Source: Stigonema ocellatum SAG 48.90 = DSM 106950
Lineage (GTDB): Bacteria; Cyanobacteriota; Cyanobacteriia; Cyanobacteriales; Nostocaceae
Assembly: GCA_016903675.1 (NCBI GenBank)
Contig: JADQBA010000001.1
Location: 246,298-310,297, forward strand
DNA: 64,000 nt
Reading direction: 5' to 3'
Positions 60,254 through 64,000 of this stretch are shown here, piece after piece (the first letter of the stretch is position 1; each line of letters opens with the position of its first letter). Below the pieces are notes generated by a model that saw nothing but the letters and a program-made list of their open reading frames with translations, ran no database searches and had not been told where the DNA came from. A program made the position numbers and the translations under genes.

Positions 60254-61381
60254 TTAATTCAGCGCGTAGGCAGCCACTTTATCAGGCGGTAAAACCGTAT
60301 CACTAATGCTGATTTGCTTAGGAATTAACTTCAGTTGATAATAAATATCTGCAACTTTTTGCTGTTCGGCAATCAACTCTTTTGTGACTGGCGTTAACCC
60401 AAACTCTCGACGTTGAGTTGCTTTTTTAACTGCTGCCGCATCTAGCTTTAACGCATCCGTCAGCACCACTGTCACCTCATCCCGGTGCTTATCTGACCAG
60501 ACTTCCAAATCACGCACTTCCTCTAAAATTGACTTCAAAATTTTAGGCTTTTCTGTCGCAAACGAACGCGAAGTAATGTAGTAGCCACCCAGCTTGTTTA
60601 CGCCTGTGCCATCGGCAAGTATGCGAGACTTAGTACCAGTTTCGCATGCTGCAAAAAACGGGTCCCAAATCACCCAGGCATCCACATCGCCATTCTGAAA
60701 AGCTGGACGGGCATCGGGAGGTGAGAGATAGACTGGCTGAATATCACTAAACTTTAATCTGGCTTTTTCGAGCAACTGCACAATTAAGTAGTTGGCACTT
60801 GATCCTTTAGCAAAAGCAACCTTTTTACCTTTCAAATCTGCCAACGTTTTAATCGGTGAATTTTGGCGCACCAACACACCCTGTCCCTTCGGACTGGGCG
60901 CAGTGGCAGCTGCATAAATCAAATCGGCCCCGGCAGCTTGAGCAAAAATTGGCGGCGATTCACCAACCGGGCCAATATCGATCGCACCAGCATTTAAAGC
61001 TTCCAGCAAGGGCGGCCCCGCAGGAAACTCTATCCATTCCACCTGCACACCTTCTGAGTTAAGCCGTTTTTCTATAGTGCCGTTGGCTTTCAACAGAATG
61101 GTCGATTTCTGAAAGGCAAATCGCACCACGTCTGGCTTCGCTGCGGTGCTGCTAACTGGTGAGGCATTCGGAATACTGTTAGAGGCAGTGGGTTGATTGG
61201 AACTGCAAGCAGCGATGACGAAAACTAAGCTAAGTCCAAGGATAAAGGCGCTGAAGGCATATAAAGGCAGATGACTTAACCTACCACGGGTCAACCAGGA
61301 AGTTACACGGCTAAGAACTTGATTGAGTTTCACCATCCCATTTTTCACCAAGCCGCTAATGTCTGTTATCTTTACGTTCAT
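60254..61381 (-). CDS. Sulfonate/taurine-type ABC transporter substrate-binding lipoprotein (SsuA-like)
   Basis: The frame opens at 61459, but the ATG at 61381 follows GGAGATC and gives 375 residues. A membrane segment and lipobox-like end (LGLSLVFVIAACSSNQ) precede the SsuA/TauA-like fold: FAFQKSTILLKANGTIEKRL, AGAIDIGPVGESPPIFAQAA, GKKVAFAKGSSANYLIVQLL and DVDAWVIWDPFFAACE. It should bind an aliphatic sulfonate at the periplasmic face for an ABC importer; no permease or ATPase gene lies beside it in the window. Confidence 0.85.
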   Translation of the reverse strand: MNVKITDISGLVKNGMVKLNQVLSRVTSWLTRGRLSHLPLYAFSAFILGLSLVFVIAACSSNQPTASNSIPNASPVSSTAAKPDVVRFAFQKSTILLKANGTIEKRLNSEGVQVEWIEFPAGPPLLEALNAGAIDIGPVGESPPIFAQAAGADLIYAAATAPSPKGQGVLVRQNSPIKTLADLKGKKVAFAKGSSANYLIVQLLEKARLKFSDIQPVYLSPPDARPAFQNGDVDAWVIWDPFFAACETGTKSRILADGTGVNKLGGYYITSRSFATEKPKILKSILEEVRDLEVWSDKHRDEVTVVLTDALKLDAAAVKKATQRREFGLTPVTKELIAEQQKVADIYYQLKLIPKQISISDTVLPPDKVAAYALN

Positions 61382-61459
61382 GTTGATCTCCTTTTGAATG
61401 GACCTTGTTGGCTCCATTGAATCTACTGATTTTCCTAATCTGAGGAGGGCAAAACTCAC

Positions 61460-62231
61460 TTAAATGCTTTGACTAAAGCCTTAAACTGGACTCGGATGAA
61501 AGCAGCTAAGCTCTGTATCCCACAACTGAAGTTTTTTGGTTATTTATCATTTTGAATTTTGAATGAGCGAATTTTGAATTGTTTTGTCAGTTTAAGAGGA
61601 TGTTTGAAAAGTCCTTAATGATGTATCAAATATTTTTAGATCCCCCTAAATCCCCCTTAAAAAGGGGGACTTTGATTCCAGTTCCCCCCTTTTTAAGGGG
61701 GGCTAGTTCTGATCAATAAGTGCTTCGATACCACCAACAACTTTTCAAACAACCTCTTAGATTGAATTTCAGTTTGAGTTTGTTTTGCCGCACATTTAAT
61801 ATTTACAGATTTTGCCCAATATAACCTCTACCTTTTGAACGTTTTAGTATAAGTTATACAATTCATACACCATTTAAAGCTTTTAAAAAAATCATTGCTA
61901 TTTGGTAGCGAACTGCAAACAGAAACATTTCAAACTGCTTTCCAAGGCCATTGTCAGTGGAACGATAATATTGCCAAAATGGAAGCATAAACTTGCCAAT
62001 TGACTTCGGCAACGTTATACTTCTAATATCTAGAATGCTTACAGGTTCTATATTTCATTAAAACCGATTGAGAACAGATCCCGAAAAATCAAATCAAAGA
62101 GAAGCGTCTCCCCTTGGGAGAAGCGCAGATCGCCCCCTAAAATAGGTGATGAGCGTACCCTAATTTTGGGCATCCCACTGTTAGAGCACTGCTCCCCATT
62201 AAACTGACGCTTGGGAAGGAAAGTTAGAGTC
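61460..62231. other. Intergenic region with an IS630-type MITE
   Basis: No gene. It contains the MITE at 61593-61759, a GATCCCCCTAAATCCCCC/AAGGGGGGACTTT-type hairpin inside it, and the GCGTCTCCCCTTGGGAGAAG repeat near 62104. Much of the rest is AT-rich. Confidence 0.5.
61593..61759. mobile_element. 167-bp MITE with TA-bordered AGAGG ends
   Basis: The ends TAAGAGGATGTTTGAAAAGT and its complement (ACTTTTCAAACAACCTCTTA) are inverted repeats with one or two mismatches, with TA at each border as in IS630-type transposition. The centre is a long CCCCCTTAAAAAGGGGG hairpin. No coding capacity. Confidence 0.65.
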
Positions 62232-62978
62232 ATGAATTCATATACTGAAACAGAATTCTTTGTTGGTGATATTCCGTACCAAATGTACGTTCAACATTAC
62301 CAACCCAGACTACACCAAAATTCAGTTCCTATTGTGCTTTTACATGGTGGCTTTCATACAGGTACTTGCTTTGTTAAAACACCAGATAATCGCCAAGGTT
62401 GGGCACCATATCTGGCTGAACTTGGCTTTGAAACCTATATTGTTGACTGGCCAGGACATGGTCGGTCGGGTTTTGTGCCAGATTTTCCCATGATGTCATA
62501 TCACAGGGTAATCAATGCTACAGTCGCGCTTCTCGAACAGATTGGTCAGGCTGTCATTCTTACCCACAGTATGTCTGGTGTCGTTGGTTGGCAGACGGCA
62601 AAAACTCATCCTAAACTTGTTAAAGCTATTATAGGCATTGCACCAGGGCCACCAGCCGATCTATTATCGGTGATTACAATTGACTCTCACGAGGCTTTTC
62701 CCGAAGATCGTCCACGTATCTATTCACGTGAAGATATAAAGAAGTACTTCACCAACTCAGATACTTTTCCGCAAGAGACATTTGAGAATTACTTTTGCAG
62801 TTTGGTTGCTGAGAGTGCGCGGATTAGCAACGAACGCAGAAATGTTGAAGGACGAGGGCTTTATATTTGCAATCCTGAGATCCTATATGATATTCCCATA
62901 TGTGTGATTACAGGCGACCAAGACCCGCGCCATCCTTATAAATTCGCTATCGCCATCCCCAAGAGTAGACGTGATTAA
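62232..62978 (+). CDS. Alpha/beta hydrolase, C-terminally truncated
   Basis: The ATG at 62232 follows GGAAGGAAAG and gives 248 residues. The oxyanion block PIVLLHGGFHTGTCFVKTPD and GWAPYLAELGFETYIVDWPG precede the nucleophile elbow AVILTHSMSGVVGWQTAK. The catalytic Asp may be GDQDPRHPYKF near the end. The expected final helix with the catalytic His is missing: the frame stops after AIPKSRRD, close to the MITE at 63007. It looks disrupted. Confidence 0.75.
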   Translation: MNSYTETEFFVGDIPYQMYVQHYQPRLHQNSVPIVLLHGGFHTGTCFVKTPDNRQGWAPYLAELGFETYIVDWPGHGRSGFVPDFPMMSYHRVINATVALLEQIGQAVILTHSMSGVVGWQTAKTHPKLVKAIIGIAPGPPADLLSVITIDSHEAFPEDRPRIYSREDIKKYFTNSDTFPQETFENYFCSLVAESARISNERRNVEGRGLYICNPEILYDIPICVITGDQDPRHPYKFAIAIPKSRRD

Positions 62979-63006
62979 TTGGTCACCATCCTCACCAAAA
63001 TGACTG

Positions 63007-63185
63007 CCCACATTCCGCACTTCAAAATGTCATACATTAATACTTCAAAAAATATTACAAAAAATGGTTGATAAAATTCAGTATTAATATTGATATCTTC
63101 TAGGCTTTTGGCGATCGCCATTCAACTACCATTAGCCCAATCTTAGTATTACGGATATACTTCAATCTGAAGTGCGGAATGTGGG
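63007..63185. mobile_element. 179-bp MITE with CCCACATTCCGCACTTCA ends
   Basis: Perfect 18-bp inverted repeats CCCACATTCCGCACTTCA/TGAAGTGCGGAATGTGGG bound an AT-rich 143-bp core without a gene. A clear target duplication is not visible. A half copy (GTGCGGAATGTGGG) lies near 58634. Confidence 0.7.
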
Positions 63186-63314
63186 TTGTAAAGAAAAAGT
63201 GGGTTTGGCATAAAACTCCCAAGTTTCTTAATTGCGATCGCGCTCCCACGCACGAATATAATCGTAAGAGTTCATCTGAGAGAATGCGTTCGTTTTGGCT
63301 GATGAAACTAGCTT

Positions 63315-63818
63315 ATGCAGGACTCTAGACAAGAAATAAAGAACAGAGCTGCTATGGATCTCGAACGGCGAAGGAACTGGTATTCTCCCGTTGCTGATGT
63401 CTATTACAACGCAAGACCCCGCTATCCAAAGCAACTGATTGATCGGTCTGTCCAATTAGCTCAACTTTCCTCAGATGCATCGATGCTTGAGGTGGGTTGT
63501 GGTCCTGGAAACGCGACAGTGGCTTTTGCTGAATTTGGCTTTTCGATAACGTGTCTTGAGCCAAACCCAGATTTTTGTCGTTTGGCACAATACAATTGTG
63601 CGCCATATCCTTTTGTTGCAATCCAGAACACCTCATTTGAGGAATGGGAACTGTCAGCGAAACAGTTCAATGCCGTTCTAGGAGCTAATGCCTTTCATTG
63701 GATACCATCAGAGGTTCGGTATGCCAAGGCAGCAGCAGCATTAGACGATAATGGATTTCTTATCCTGCTATGGAATCTAACCGTTAATTTAAATCTGGGC
63801 AAATCTGGGCAAGCCTAG
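63315..63818 (+). CDS. SAM-dependent methyltransferase, truncated
   Basis: The 167-residue frame has the class I methyltransferase start: YNARPRYPKQLIDRSVQLAQ, motif I SMLEVGCGPGNATVAFAEFG, and FNAVLGANAFHWIPSE. After residue 150 the family pattern (LLWNL) is followed by a direct repeat (AAATCTGGGCAAATCTGGGC) and a stop, so the C-terminal half is lost. It probably no longer works. Confidence 0.7.
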   Translation: MQDSRQEIKNRAAMDLERRRNWYSPVADVYYNARPRYPKQLIDRSVQLAQLSSDASMLEVGCGPGNATVAFAEFGFSITCLEPNPDFCRLAQYNCAPYPFVAIQNTSFEEWELSAKQFNAVLGANAFHWIPSEVRYAKAAAALDDNGFLILLWNLTVNLNLGKSGQA

Positions 63819-64000
63819 ATAAACTAGGTTTGACGCGATTTTCCGACCTAGATACGGCAACGGATACCGTATCATTTCCCGTTGGATTCCCACCAACCTC
63901 GAATAACCTCAATTAATTGAGTTGTCTAGAAGTCTTTGCTTGTCCGCTATGCAGTCAAGCCGACCAAAAGACGTAACCATTCGTGTCCTGTTAAGACGGG
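63819..64000. other. Non-coding tail, nothing recognised
   Basis: No gene is seen between the broken methyltransferase and the window edge. A weak inverted repeat (CTAGATAAACTAG) lies at about 63816-63828. Confidence 0.5.

Overview
The window looks like chromosome of a filamentous, probably heterocyst-forming (Nostocales-type) cyanobacterium. The evidence is the density of HIP1 octamers (GCGATCGC), heptameric short tandem repeats (GGGGAAT/GGGGAGT), an XisI-family gene, a tatC start, cyanobacterial-type orphan genes (DUF4336, HAF repeats, DUF6887/6888-like) and many palindromic repeats and MITEs. No rRNA, tRNA or CRISPR array was seen. All calls come from reading sequence and translations; no database search was run.

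1-18 kb is mostly housekeeping with repeat-filled spacers: tatC (cut by the window edge), an MFS permease, an Slt70-type lytic transglycosylase, a UbiH-type FAD hydroxylase, a YebC regulator, a CHAT/TPR relic, a MazEF pair, a second MFS permease, a toxin-tail relic, glucokinase, a histidine phosphatase, and the formaldehyde-detoxification pair frmA-fghA.

18-26.5 kb is a defence-like island. A leftward operon encodes an alpha/beta hydrolase, a caspase-like protease joined to a VMAP-type region, a MoxR AAA+ ATPase, and a 919-residue protein with a vWA-like domain, an HTH and a formylglycine-generating-enzyme (FGE) fold. This matches the known vWA-MoxR-VMAP ternary conflict systems. The last ~45 residues of the FGE domain have the look of a diversity-generating-retroelement variable region. 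A divergent AIPR-like gene lies next to the operon.

26.6-38.7 kb reads as one integrated accessory element: an IS110-type recombinase, a leftward string of five tiny genes, a palindromic operator, a ribbon-helix-helix gene with an apparent frameshift, plasmid-type proteins, a minimal tyrosine recombinase, and a rightward block of seven genes. The block has a heptad-repeat/collagen fibre-like protein, small beta-rich unknown proteins and a secreted GH108 muramidase. It has no recognisable capsid, portal or terminase and is the best candidate here for an undescribed system.

39-50 kb returns to metabolism: a cupin, a low-molecular-weight phosphatase, transketolase, a HAF-repeat protein, a GH10-like hydrolase, an aldo/keto reductase, DUF4336 and a dynamin-like GTPase. 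50-58 kb is accessory: XisI, a DUF6888/6887 fusion, a ribbon-helix-helix regulator with repeated operators, a type II restriction-modification pair, a truncated PIN toxin, an Rpn nuclease, and group II intron and kinase relics. 58-64 kb has a second aldo/keto reductase, a sulfonate-type binding lipoprotein, a truncated hydrolase and a truncated methyltransferase.

Several non-autonomous elements could be delimited from target-site duplications: three copies of a CAATAC-ended MITE with 10-bp duplications, a 175-bp multi-hairpin element inside the intron RT relic with an 11-bp duplication, and a 113-bp element with an 8-bp duplication.
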